From assembly GCA_963971535.1 (NCBI GenBank), contig OZ020599.1, positions 96,497,357 through 96,561,356 on the forward strand: a stretch of DNA of 64,000 nucleotides, given 5' to 3'. Shown in pieces: positions 20,561-31,228 of this stretch. This DNA comes from Notolepis coatsorum. Its lineage: Eukaryota; Chordata; Actinopteri; Aulopiformes; Paralepididae. Position 1 is the stretch's first letter, and each line of letters begins with the position of its first letter. The notes under the pieces were generated by a model. It was not told the DNA's origin, did no database searches, and was given only the letters and a program-made list of their open reading frames with translations. A program made the position numbers and the translations under genes.

Positions 20561-20827
20561 CACTTAACACACTGTCACTATGTTGTTCACGTTCACTCGT
20601 GTCACTGTTGTGTTTCTGTCTAGTGTTATCGTGTGTTATTGTCTTCCCCTGTGCTGTGTTTTGCTTCCTCTAGTGTCTCCTTCCTGTGTCCTTCCCTGTC
20701 CCATAGTCCTCCCAGCCTTAGTTCTCTCTCTGCGTTCCTAGTTCCTGTCGGGTTCCCCCCTTCCTGGTTCCAAGCCCTCCCTGGCTCCTTAGCCCTTCCT
20801 GGTTCCAAGCCCTCCCTGGCTCCTGGT
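20561..20827 (+). mobile_element. LTR-like repeat with short tandem units (left part)
   Basis: 'tcccagccttagttctctct', 'gcgttcctagttcctgtcgg' and 'ccttcctggttccaagccct' match the reverse complement of 35640-35770. The unit 'ccctccctggctccttag' with 'ttccaagccctccctggct' repeats here, at 21496-21545 and at 35600-35715. It is one dispersed repeat interrupted by the LINE fragment at 20828-21495. Its class (LTR or other) is inference. Confidence 0.6.
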
Positions 20828-21420
20828 TTTGATAGTTCATCAGTGAGCTGTATGCAATCCTATAGAGGGGAGAGAACAGATGGTGGAGGTGAACAGTACA
20901 CTGCCTCCCCCCCCCCCCTCCCAGTGAGCTGTGGTGTTCCACAAGGAAGCATACTAGGACCTTTACTGTTCCTAGTTTATGCAAATGGTATGTCATCAGC
21001 TTGTGACTGCAACTTGTTCCTGTTCATGGACGACTTGCAAGCATAGGGAGGGGGGGTTTGAACATTTACGGGGGCCAGTTTCGAATTGCAGCCTCCCGTA
21101 GGTGCTCTTTGAGAGCGGTTTGTGGGTAGGGATTCACTTTTTTACGGCTGTGGGTAGGGCGTTCCACATTGATGGCCCCCGTAAATGTCCAAATCCCCCC
21201 TTCCCCTTCGGATGTATATATTTTCTCTTGATATGATCTCTTTTTCTTACACAGTACTGTATATTTGTATGTCTTGTATGTCATAAATGTCTTGATGAAT
21301 TGAAAATGGAGGACCCTGATGTAAACAAGACGAAGGCCTTTTTCTGGTCTGCATCCTCTTAGCAGTTGTTTGTATTGAGCCGTACTGTATTGTACCCATT
21401 CTGCAATCTGTTAATAAAGT

Positions 21421-21495
<75 letters not shown>
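20828..21495 (+). mobile_element. Rearranged LINE family A copy with an internal inversion
   Basis: The order is: (1) plus-strand reverse transcriptase core at 20828-21045, matching 39619-39830 (SCGVPQGSILGPLLFLVYA, then LFLFMDDLQ with the catalytic A of ADD changed to M); (2) inverted C-terminal codons at 21055-21177 (reverse complement encodes LKEHLREAAIRNWPP); (3) plus-strand 3' UTR at 21178-21430; (4) a (CAAT)n tail to 21495. The element sits inside an LTR-like repeat. Confidence 0.8.
21423..21495. repeat. (CAAT)n microsatellite, LINE tail
   Basis: About 18 units of CAAT extend the poly-tetranucleotide tail of the LINE copy. Confidence 0.95.
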
Positions 21496-21742
21496 CTTAG
21501 CCCTCCCTGGTTCCAAGCCCTCCCTGGCTCCTTAGCCCCCTCGGGTGTTGTCTTGTGTATTTCCTTCTATGGCTTCCTCTTGTGGCTTTGTCTGCACCTG
21601 CTGTCCTATAGTCTGAGTTTGCATACTGTTGTCTCTCTGTTCCTCGTTCCTTAATTGGTTTCCTCTCAAATTTAAGCCCTCGTGTTTCTCTGTGTTTGTG
21701 GAGTTATTTTGTGTTCCCCTTTTTTATATTTTTTATATATGT
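21496..21742 (+). mobile_element. LTR-like repeat (right part)
   Basis: It has 'cttagccctccctggttcca', 'ggtgttgtcttgtgtatttc', 'tgtctgcacctgctgtccta' and 'tgtttgtggagttattttgt'. The whole stretch matches the reverse complement of 35400-35600 in order. It completes the repeat opened at 20561. Confidence 0.65.
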
Positions 21743-22091
21743 TGGGGTGTAAAGGTACACGTATCTGTACCGAACCTAACCGATTCAGTGTGTACCGTAC
21801 CGTACCGAACGGATACAACGGTATGTTAACCACTAACGCCCGCCCACCGGGGGCTGTTTTTTCACAATCTAATATAATAATAAAAAAAAATGTACAAGTC
21901 GATTATTAATTTCAATATAGAATATACGTTGACAGCCCTACAAGTACAATTAGTTGCTGCACACTACATCACCCCTGAGTGGAACATGGAAAGCCAAACC
22001 TTCCCCCACTGTACCGAAAACCCGTACCGAACCTTGACTTCAAACGCGAGGTACGTACCGTACCGTGGTTTTTGTATACCGTTACACCCCT
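21743..22091. mobile_element. hAT-like MITE
   Basis: Ends 'tggggtgtaaaggtacac' and 'ccgttacacccctag' are inverted copies. 'gtaccgaacc' and 'cggtacg' motifs recur inward on both sides. The terminal sequence GGGGTGTAAYGGTA is characteristic of hAT-like teleost elements. Flanking bases resemble one another (ttatatatgtt and tctatatgtt), but there is no exact 8-bp duplication. No transposase. Confidence 0.55.
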
Positions 22092-22149
22092 AGTTCTATA
22101 TGTTCCCTCATTCTCCTATCTCCATATGTCTCCATTTGCCCAGATAACC

Positions 22150-22985
22150 CCTTCCGTGCCAGCGCTTTAGTTAATGGGAGGTCAGGGATATTTGCAAACG
22201 CTTAAACTATATCTTAAATTATGGCTATGGGTCTAAAACACCCCTCGCTTATTTTTTCATTGGTACATTTCCGTTTTATACCGTTTTGAATACGAGTATA
22301 GTTTCGGAGAGTTCTAGTAATTTCAGAGAAATTCCGCGATAATAGCCCTTTAGTGGAATACACAAAACACGTTGTAATTTTTTGGCTAATTTATTAATCG
22401 TTTTCAAATAAACGCTAGATTATCGATAGTATATGTGTACTTATGCACGCTAGAGAAGCGGGCTGAAAAATCTATTATCCGAATCTATGACCTGGTCAGC
22501 GCTAACGTCATACACGCACACACACACACACAGACACGTTGTGATCACTATGAAAAAAACATCTGATTAACCCAATACTGGTCAAATAGAGTCCTTACCT
22601 CACATCAGATGTTCTGCAAAAAGATTCATCCAATTCCTGATCGCCATTTCAAATATTGATCGCGTTTATTGATCCAACGTTATAGTCCGAAACACATAAT
22701 CGACGCTGCTCTAAGGGTCCTCAGTCAATCTGTTAACACGATACTGCATGCCAGAGATGGGAAAACCCTGGACCGGACTTTTTTTCGGATGCACATGGCC
22801 ACCCAATCCAATCCAATGATGTGCATTACCATCCGGGAGACGATAGGCGGCGGTATTTGCCCTTTTCGAGCTCAGACCCATTCACAATGATAACGTCAGG
22901 CTGAATGGATGAAAAATGAATAACGATTAAAAAGCGAGAAAACTCGTCATTGGCACTCAATGCATGGCGAGTTAGCACGACTAAT
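22150..22985 (-). mobile_element. piggyBac-like non-autonomous element, older relative of 31229-32167
   Basis: In reverse orientation the block 'catctgatg.gaggtaaggac' followed by 'tctat' near 22600 matches 31650-31680, and 'ctatgggtctaa' with 'tagccataatt' motifs match near 32060. The right end reads (reverse complement) 'ttgagtgccaatgacgag' then 'ttttctcg', matching the left end of 31229 ('ttcagtgccactcacgag' 'atttctcg'). Many substitutions separate the copies. The exact ends are uncertain. Confidence 0.5.
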
Positions 22986-23035
22986 CTTGTCATTGGCACT
23001 CAAAATGGAGTTTTTTTATTAAAAATTTTTTTTTG

Positions 23036-23520
23036 CCGGGGCGGTTAGGTGGCCGAGCGGAGATTGCGTTCGTCACCAACCCCGGAGCTGTGAGCTGGAT
23101 TCGCCTGTTCGAATCCAGCTCACAGCTCCGGGGTTGTCACCAGCTTGGCTGGCCGTCTGCACTAATACAATTGGCTGTATTAGAGGGTGGGAGAAGCTGG
23201 CGGGGTGGGTCCGGGTCGTTGTAAACAGCGACTCCTACAGTTCGGTCGGGGCGCCTGCTAAGCGCGGATAGGACTTGAGGGGGATAGTGTGGTCCTCCCA
23301 CACGCTACGCCCTCTCGATGAGAATCCGCGCTGCCAGGTGAAAAGAAGCGGTGATTGGCTGGACGTGTGTCGGAGGAAGCACGTGGTAGCCTCCACTCTC
23401 CCAGATGATCTGACTGTGGGGGGTAAGTGCGCAGCGACCAGGAAGGGACTGGGAATTGGCATACGACTAACATTGGGATGGGAGAAAATTGGAGGAAAAA
23501 TGGAGGGGGAAAAAGATCAA
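23036..23520 (+). mobile_element. tRNA-headed SINE with an inverted B-box hairpin
   Basis: The head 'gcggttaggtggccgagcgg' is an A-box-like tRNA start and 'tgttcgaatccagc' a B box. The body includes 'ttggctggacgtgtgtcgga', 'ggaagcacgtg' and the end 'gggaattggcatacgacta' with 'gagaaaattggaggaaaaa', a body widespread in teleost SINEs, before a poly-A-like stretch. Positions 23078-23103 and 23110-23135 form a perfect 26-bp inverted repeat around the B box with a 6-nt loop; normal copies (24581) lack this. Confidence 0.75.
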
Positions 23521-24580
23521 CAAAAAAAAAAAAAAAGAAATAAACATTTTTTTGCCAAGAGTAAAGACCATAACCCTATCAAAACAGCAGTCAAAGTGTA
23601 TATTTAAATTTTTACCGATGTTTTGTAAGATTTACAGAAAATAAGAATTTATCGGAAAAATGCTAATTATATCTCTTTTATCGTAAAACCGTGAGGAAAT
23701 GACTAAATCCAGATTTAACCCTGCCATTGGAAAGAGGAGCCTTTCCCTATCCACAGATGTATGATTTGGCCATAATAAGGTCAAGGTCAAGTTCAAGGTC
23801 AAATATGAATTTATAATTAAAATCGATTATTATTTATTACTGTATCTACAAATCCTTCTGTTTAATCATCTTCCCTTTATTCATTTGCTTAGATTTTTTG
23901 TACACTTGATCTCAATAAGGTGGTGAATGAGCTCAGTGAGCAAGCTCGGTTTGCGCACAATTGTCACATAGTGTTATTCACCGGCACAGATGCAAAAAAA
24001 TATCATCATTTATATTCTCCTTTTTTTCATTACAATTTACTCAAGCCTAGTAACAGACACAATATTTCCGACACTGGGAATACATACCTCCAGGTCCCTA
24101 GATGTTCCTAAATAACAAGCACATGCAAATTGACCTTGTAGAAGTGGAGCAATCTTCCATTTACTTAGGCATGTACCTTGAGGCGAAAATTCTGAAAATA
24201 GGGCTACAGCTTAACAATAACATTCTACATCAGTAACAATAACCAAAAACAGAGGAAAAAAATTGTGAAATTGTGCAATCCCTTTGCTAGAACATAACAA
24301 TACATGTACAATATGAAAGTGTTTGCCTAATTAAGTATAATCTTATTACAATAATATACTATAGCTAAAATATCTAAAGTAACTAAGTAATTTAACTCAA
24401 CTTATATAAGAAGAATTTCAACTTACTTGTACTTTTACTCCACTTACATTTCAAAGGAAATATTGTACTTTTTACTCCATGCACTACATTCATCTGAACC
24501 CATCTACTAGTTAGTTACTTTGAAGAAAAAGATTTTGCACAGAAAATATGGCAGAAATCTATGAATATTATAAACTTTGG
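23521..24580. other. No gene recognised
   Basis: About 1 kb of AT-rich sequence with poly-A at 23521-23535. It holds 'aaggtcaaggtcaagttcaa' short repeats near 23775 and nothing else that I recognise. Confidence 0.45.
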
Positions 24581-24720
24581 CGGCTGGGTGGTGCAGCGGA
24601 CATTGCGCTCGTCACCAATGCAAGAGACACCGGGTTCGAATCCGGCTGTCAGCGTTGCCTCCAGCTTGGGCCGGCCGTCATACTAACTCAATTGGCAGAG
24701 TTAGCGGGGTGGGAAGAATA
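24581..24720 (+). mobile_element. tRNA-derived SINE head fragment
   Basis: The A box 'ggctgggtggtgcagcgg' and B box 'gggttcgaatccggc' are both well conserved. They are followed by 'cgttgcctccagcttgggcc' and 'actcaattggcagagttagc', colinear with 23138-23190. Truncated relative to the SINE at 23036. Confidence 0.75.
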
Positions 24721-25771
24721 TGGATTATGAACAGTAACACTGGGCCATATTCTTTCATCCAGTGCTTCCCTGTGGGGCTAGTTGGCGGTACCAGCAGGGG
24801 GCGCGGTGGCAGGCAGAGAGCGTACGAGAGAGACGGGAAAGGAAGCAAGCCAATGGAGACGGAAGGGGGAAGAACGAGCCTCTTTGAGTTTGGACTTGGA
24901 TGTGATCGGTCATGTCTCGACAGAGCCCCCGTTGTGGACCACACGGGCGAACATATTGAACTTGAGTATATGACGGGTTATCCCAGAAGTACCCGTGATA
25001 GTGCGTGAGTAAGAGAAACTGAACCCAAGGACTAACGTCCATAGATAGCGTGTTATAGTAGCAGTGTGTGCGGTATATTTAGCATGCTGCTAATGGCTAT
25101 ATTGACTCCAGTATACACCGAGCGCGATGCGCTGAAGAGACCGGTGGTGTAGCCAGCCACGTTGCGCAACAGTATAACCGTGTAGCAGGTGGGCTGTTTG
25201 GGACCCAGACAGTAGCTTCAGTTTAGGGTAGGGCCAGAGTATTGCTGCGCGTCAACCCAGCGCCGGCCGTCAACAACTAGTCTTCGCCAGCGTCAACGTC
25301 TGCTCTGCACCGGCTGTCTTCAGGCCAGCACGGGAGTTCGTCCCGACCAGCAGAGGTCGCCATCATCCAGCACGCGCCCTCAGCCCGCTACTGCCCCTCT
25401 GCTCCAGCCCCGCTTGCTAGCGCCCGTGACGAGAGTGTTCAACGCCATCTTGCTACCTGGACGGTGGTGGTGCGGCGAGGCCGCCATTTTGGTTGAGTAC
25501 AATAGAGCTTCGATGCTCCGGATCTATTACACAGTACACAGTGTGATGCGGCCTACGGGTGAAGCTAACGTTGCTAAATCCAGTTCATAGGGGTACCCCA
25601 TATACATTATATGCCGGCATTAGTATAGGACTTTTGTTTTGGTACAGTGGGCCCACATTTTTTATTTCCTTTGAGTGTGATAACGTGTGGTTCTTGAATA
25701 ATAATTTCCCATTCAATTAACCCTTTCCCTGTGGGGAGGTTCTAGACCTGTGACTTCATAAGTAAAGCCTT
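24721..25771. other. Unexplained CpG-rich stretch left of the tandem duplication
   Basis: From 24780 to 25500 the sequence is much richer in CG than its surroundings and shows no stop-free domain-bearing frame or repeat partner in the window. A small hairpin, 'gaatatgg' and 'ccatattc', is at 24716-24755. It could be an LTR/leader of a retroelement or a 5' exon region. I cannot decide. Unit 1 of the duplication starts at 25772. Confidence 0.4.
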
Positions 25772-26430
25772 AGAGAGGTATTGTACATGGAACTGACCCA
25801 GACGTGGGTGATGAGTCAAACACATTTGAAGTATATTATCCCTGGTACTAACCCAGAGGTGGGTGTATAATATAGGTGGCTATAAGGTGTTGAGTTACAA
25901 TCTGAATAATAGTAGGAATTCATTCTCGTTGACTATCCCTATTAAATCTTTGTAACTGAACCGTACCAATTAACATAAAACATTGAATGGGGTTCTGTGT
26001 GCGTGTCCCTTCCTGTGCCCAGTCTTAACCATTTTGGTGTGGGTAACGTTACTGCAATTAACCCCTTCCTATTCAACCTTCCCTTTCTTACTGTAAGGTT
26101 TCTAGTGTCACTGAGGGAGGGTACTGCTTGCGGGGGGAACCAAGTTATTTATTTACAATTCAGTCACTAGGTGTGGAAGGGTTAAAGGAGTAATTGGGGG
26201 AAGTGAGAGCGTGTGGGGAGTACTGCTGACCGCCCTGGAAGGGAGAGGAAGACCAGAGTACCAGACCAGGTTGGTAAATCCCGGGCCCCATCCACTCCCA
26301 CTGCCAGCCTCCAGCTGATGCTCCAGACCCAAAGACGGAGGTGCAGTTAGCCAGAGATCTACTGTGTCTCGCTACCCAGTGACTGTGCACACCCGTTCCC
26401 ACGAAGCAGGGATAATCCACCCTGCTACAT
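25772..26430. other. Unit 1 left block, no gene recognised
   Basis: This block is non-coding and matches 46076-46732 with about two substitutions (near 25968 and 26178). It holds 'cccagacgtgggtgatgagt' and 'cccagaggtgggtgtataat' short direct repeats. Confidence 0.6.
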
Positions 26431-27563
26431 AGAGAAGGAGGAGAGAGATGAGTCTGTTTGTATGTATAGAAGGAGGCGAGAGATGAGTCTGTTTGTATGT
26501 AGAGAAGGAGGCGAGAGATGAGTCTGTTTGTATGTAGAGAAGGAGGAGAGAGATGAGTCTGTTTGTATGTAGAGAAGGAGGAGAGATGAGTCTGTTTGTA
26601 TGTAGAGAAGGAGGAGAGAGATGAGTCTGTTTGTATGTATAGAAGGAGGCGAGAGATGAGTCTGTTTGTATGTAGAGAAGGAGGAGAGAGATGAGTCTGT
26701 TTGTATGTAGAGAAGGAGGAGAGATGAGTCTGTTTGTATGTAGAGAGGAGGAGAGAGATGAGTCTGTTTGTATGTAGAGAAGGAGGAGAGATGAGTCTGT
26801 TTGTATGTAGAGAAGGATCAGAGATGAGTCTGTTTGTATGTAGAGAAGGAGGAGAGATGAGTCTGTTTGTATGTAGAGAAGGATCAGAGATGAGTCTGTT
26901 TGTATGTAGAGAAGGAGGAGAGAGATGAGTCTGTTTGTATGTATAGAAGGAGGAGAGAGATGAGTCTGTTTGTATGTAGAGAAGGAGGAGAGAGATGAGT
27001 CTGTTTGTATGTAGAGAAGGAGGAGAGATGAGTCTGTTTGTATGTAGAGAAGGAGGAGAGAGATGAGTCTGTTTGTATGTAGAGAAGGAGGAGAGAGATG
27101 AGTCTGTTTGTATGTAGAGAAGGATCAGAGATGAGTCTGTTTGTATGTAGAGAAGGAGGAGAGATGAGTCTGTTTGTATGTAGAGAAGGATCAGAGAGAT
27201 GAGTCTGTTTGTATGTAGAGAAGGAGGAGAGATGAGTCTGTTTGTATGTAGAGAAGGAGGAGAGATGAGTCTGTTTGTATGTAGAGAAGGATCAGAGATG
27301 AGTCTGTTTGTATGTAGAGAAGGAGGAGAGAGATGAGTCTGTTTGTATGTAGAGAAGGAGGAGAGATGAGTCTGTTTGTATGTAGAGAAGGAGGAGAGAG
27401 ATGAGTCTGTTTGTATGTAGAGAAGGAGGAGAGAGATGAGTCTGTTTGTATGTAGAGAAGGATCAGAGATGAGTCTGTTTGTATGTAGAGAAGGAGGAGA
27501 GATGAGTCTGTTTGTATGTAGAGAAGGATCAGAGATGAGTCTGTTTGTATGTAGAGAAGGAGG
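26431..27563. repeat. 33-35-bp minisatellite, main array of unit 1
   Basis: The consensus is 'gagaaggaggagagagatga' plus 'gtctgtttgtatgta'. About 33 copies are present in three versions: 35 bp (GGAGGAGAGAG), 33 bp (GGAGGAGAG) and 33 bp with GATCAGAG. The versions are interspersed and not blocked, consistent with unequal exchange. A 468-residue minus-strand frame (LHTNRLIS repeats) is an artefact. Confidence 0.95.
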
Positions 27564-28251
27564 CATAGGCGGAGTTTGAACTTGACTGCTTGGCGAACGA
27601 TACCCGATTTTTTTGACCTTTATTTTATTATTTTAGCGTTTTTACAATGCCCTAACCCCTAATTTTTTATTTTATTTAGGTAGTACAGCAGCACACACAC
27701 ACACTCACACACACAGCACTACGGGGGATCATTTTTAACTGACTTGAAAAATGGAGGCTCTAATTATTATTATTCATAGAGACTCTCGAGCAATAATAAT
27801 TATTACAGCCTCCATTTTTCGTGGACGAAAAATATACCAGACTATAGATATCAATTTTCCCGAAATAACGCTACCTGCCTCGACAAAATCCGTGCATTGG
27901 TTATCCAGATACATTAATTATCATCTCAGAATAAGTGGCTTTGTACAAGCGTTACTATCGCGGGGGCATTCTGCTGCTGCTGCTGCGAATGGTGGTGCTT
28001 GGCCGCGCGTTAACCCTTTCACTGCCACACTACAGAAGGTTCGCCTTATAATGTGACATGATTACTACTATAAAATGAATGTATTGTAAAACAAAACATA
28101 ATAGAATTCAGATTTGTTTCTCACAATTATTATAATTTTATTAAAATAAAAATAATCTTGATTTTTTTTTTTTTTTTTTTTTAAAGCAATTTCACCCCCG
28201 GCCACCAGGGGGTGCAATGCACCCCCTGCACCCCCATAAACTCCGCCCATG
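27564..28251. mobile_element. TIR element with 8-bp target duplication inside the minisatellite (unit 1 only)
   Basis: The ends 'cataggcggagttt' and the reverse complement of the right end, 'catgggcggagttt', are inverted copies. The flanks GAAGGAGG at 27556-27563 and 28252-28259 form an 8-bp target duplication, as in hAT or P-type elements. Inside are a hairpin at 27748-27822 ('aaaaatggaggct' against 'agcctccattttt'), one TTAACCCTTTCACTGCCAC unit at 28013 and a T18-type run near 28160. There is no transposase. The array of unit 2 lacks it. Confidence 0.85.
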
Positions 28252-28413
28252 GAAGGAGGAGAGATGAGTCTGTTTGTATGTAGAGAAGGAGGAGAGAGAT
28301 GAGTCTGTTTGTATGTAGAGAAGGAGGAGAGAGATGAGTCTGTTTGTATGTAGAGAAGGATCAGAGATGAGTCTGTTTGTATGTAGAGAAGGAGGAGAGA
28401 GATGAGTCTGTTT
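28252..28413. repeat. 33-35-bp minisatellite, right remnant
   Basis: Five further copies continue the array beyond the inserted element and stop abruptly at 'cagtggcggctgctgacc'. Confidence 0.95.
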
Positions 28414-28965
28414 CAGTGGCGGCTGCTGACCAAATTTCTTGGTGAAGCACAAATTATTATATTATATATTAAATTATATTTTGAAAACATCCCCAAGGCT
28501 GCAACACCCCCATTCCTCCCAGGTGTCAGGCTCCTCATTCGCTTCCATTCATTTTGGGGACCATGTTTAAATATCATACTTCTGAAGTATAAACAAACTA
28601 TACTGCTGTGACGATTTCAATAAAACAGACCATTCTGAGTCAATGGTACATGCTTGTACAACTGTACAAGCAAAACTGTACATTGGAATATGTAACATGT
28701 ATTTACCACCTTCCTCTGCACGAGACTACAGATTTGATTTGATTTGATAGGCTATTGATAGGCTATTGGTAGGGACAACACACGTCAATGAACATCAAGT
28801 ACAGAATACAAAATGTAGACATGCAGGGTTGTAGCAAGAGCTAATTTACACCCGTAGTCCCTAAACAGGAGACATAAAAAACTCTTTCAATAAATAAATA
28901 GCCTGCTTAAGGTAAAAGCATTGTGACAATCAATGATAAAAACAACAATAAAACAAGTTACATTA
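28414..28965. other. hAT-like left terminus and LINE 3' UTR
   Basis: 'cagtggcggctgctgacc' at 28414 resembles a hAT-type terminus. The sequence from about 28730 on is probably the 3' UTR of the minus-strand LINE, with GATTTGATTT repeats at 28733-28748 as tail candidate. Copy in unit 2: 47077-47628. Confidence 0.45.
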
Positions 28966-30228
28966 CTAAATTAGATTAAAAATGATCACAGTTCTGGTTT
29001 GCCTTGAGATGCAGTTTAAGATGGGTCTTGAACATGTGGGGCACTCTCTAATCGCAACTGGTAGGTTATTCCAGTAGTTACCACCTTTAACAGAGAACAC
29101 AGTTTTTGCAAAGGTAGTATACCGAAAAGGCACCTTACAGTCCCCTCTACTGATGGCCCTGGTGGTAATGCCAGTGTCTCCTTTTTGTTGGATGAACTCA
29201 TTCAATGGGGGAGGGGCAAGTCCATGCAGAACCTTGTACATGAAGCAAGTATATTTAAAAACTTGGAAATTTGCAAAACTTAGCATGTTGTGTTTTTCTA
29301 AGATATTACAGTGATGAAATGAATTTGGTTTCCTATCAAATACTTTTATGGCTTTTTTGTAGAGTAATTTTATTGGTGTAAGAGTAGTGACATATGAAAG
29401 AGACCAGTTAATAAAACAGTACTCAATGTGTGATAGAATCATTGAATGCATAAACATCCTTGCAGCATTAACTGGTAGGCAGGGCCTGATCTGCCTGAAG
29501 TTTTCGATGTTAAACTTGACTGTGTTTGTTACTTTCTTTACGTGACTTTTGAAGGTCAATGTAGAGTCCAATGTGACCCCAAGATACATGAACTCCTTTA
29601 CAATGTCCAGCAGCTCCGCCTCTCCCAGAAACACATTAGAGTGAGTGACCTCTACTGGTGAATTTGTGAACATCATACACACTGTTTTCTTGGTGTTAAG
29701 TGAAAGACATGATTTTGTTAGCCAGTTTTGAACATGGGTCATTGCAGATGTCAGAGTTGCAGAGGCATCTTGTATTGATTTTGCAGATGTAAAGATTACA
29801 CAGTCGTCAGCATACATTTGGACATTGGTGTTATGGCATGCATCGGGTAGGTCATTGATAAATAATGAGAACAGTATTGGCCCAAGACTTGAACCCTGTG
29901 GAAGGCCTGTATAACAGTCAAGGTAGGGAGATTTGACACCATCAACACAAACACATTGCTTTCTACTGGATATATATGATTTCATCCACAATAGAGCTCT
30001 TTCAGATAAATTAAAATGTCTAAGTTTGGACAATAGAACCTGGTGGTTGACAGTATCAAATGCCCACTTCAGATCAATGAAGACGGCACCAACACAGTAA
30101 TGTGTGTCCAGTGGGTATTTCACTTTTTCTAAGAACATACAGTTAGCTGATTCTGTTGAGTGATGGGTGCGGAACCCGAATTGCATGGGGTGCAATAGGG
30201 TACAGCTTTTATTTAGATGTTCATTCAA
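28966..30228 (-). pseudogene. Non-LTR retrotransposon reverse transcriptase, C-terminal part (unit 1)
   Basis: The 420-residue frame contains QFGFRTHHST, FIDLKWAFDTVNH (50-62), GLPQGSSLGPILFSLFIND (108-126), the catalytic MYADD (138-142), LNTKKTVCMMF, EFMYLGVTLD, LSHIEYCFINW, and a C-terminal GNYWNNLPVAIRE region. This is a CR1/L2/Rex-type LINE with all catalytic aspartates present in this part. A hAT-like element at 30245-30759 separates it from its N-terminal motifs, so no functional protein is made. The frame is intact to the end, which suggests a fairly young copy. It is identical at protein level to 47629-48891. Confidence 0.85.
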
Positions 30229-30244
30229 TAGCTTTACTACCCAC

Positions 30245-30759
30245 TAGGGCTGACCCCTATTAATCGATTAGTCGACTAATCGGTCGAAAGGGGCCGTAGT
30301 CGACTGGCCAACCTCTTAGTCGAATATAATTAATTTTTTTTTTTTTTTTTTTTATAATTTTTTTCAAAAGAAAAGAGGCATAGAAGCGTGGCTAACGCTA
30401 ATGGCACGCATACCAGAGGCTACGAAAACTGCCTACGAAAACAGGCACAGAGGCACTGAAAGAGGATTTCACCCATCTAATGAACACACTATACTAGACA
30501 AATATCAAGATGTATCCATCAGTGGACCAATTGCATGCTTTTTCAGAGGACAAGAAGCCTTCAGTCGACTCCTTCAGACATTAAGCACCCCCCACAGCCC
30601 AAATGGAATGATAAACAAATAAATAAATAAAAATAAAAAAATAAAAAATATTATACTTTTTTTTCTTTTCTTTTTTTTTAAGTCGACCAATAGTCGACTA
30701 ACGGCAAATTTTGGCCAATCCTAGTCGACCATCCAAATCCTTAGTCGGGGACAGCCCTA
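30245..30759. mobile_element. hAT-like non-autonomous element (unit 1)
   Basis: Left end TAGGGCTGACCCC and right end GGGGACAGCCCTA are inverted; subterminal 'agtcgac' motifs occur near both ends. CTACCCAC at 30237-30244 and 30760-30767 is an exact 8-bp target duplication, the hAT signature. The LINE codons AEKWVV continue across it once the element and one CTACCCAC are set aside. It carries a 73-codon frame at 30401-30622 (begins MARIPEATKTAY) with no known domain; it might be cargo or chance. Copy: 48908-49422. Confidence 0.9.
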
Positions 30760-30767
30760 CTACCCAC

Positions 30768-31228
30768 TTCTCAGCTACTTTAAATATGACCGGGAGAATA
30801 CTGATTGGCCGGTAGTTAGCAATGTAATTTTTTTGTCCAGATTGAAAGATTGGGGCAACCGTGGCCACCTTCAATGCTGAAGGAACAGTTGATTCCCTGA
30901 AGGACAGATTGACCAGATGTGTGATTGGGGGGACCAAAGATTCTATATGTGTTTTCAAGAAATTGGTATCAAGCCCATAGGCGTCCTTAGCTATAATATT
31001 GGTTACCTCCAGCTCTGTTATTTCCTCTAAATTAAAAATAGGTTGTGCATGATTAATAGTGCTATGGATGGCATCAGATGGGGTAAACACTGTGTTATCT
31101 CCTGGACAGAATCCAAAAAGAAACAGTTGAATTGGGTGGCTAGAGTTAGTGGGGTTTTCACTAATTCATTATAAATTTTGAGTTCTAATTTTTTGTTGTT
31201 ATGTTTGTTTTGTCTACCAATTAGTTTA
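30768..31228 (-). pseudogene. N-terminal reverse transcriptase part of the split LINE (unit 1)
   Basis: The minus strand encodes LEEITELEVTNIIAK, DAYGLDTNFLK, PPITHLVNLSF, VATVAPIFQSG and YRPISILPVIFKVAEKWVV. These are reverse transcriptase motifs 0-2, which precede 28966-30228 in the same LINE. The part upstream of 31090 continues with degraded frame to 31228, where a piggyBac-like element begins. Endonuclease and ORF1 are absent. Confidence 0.8.

Noticed and set aside
26431-27563. CRISPR-like regular array
   Set aside because: Units are contiguous without spacers and the DNA is eukaryotic; it is a minisatellite.
26160-27566. 468-codon minus-strand frame with LHTNRLIS-type repeats
   Set aside because: It is a translation of the 33-35-bp minisatellite; unit lengths of 33 and 35 shift the frame between units, and the array is shorter in the second duplication unit.
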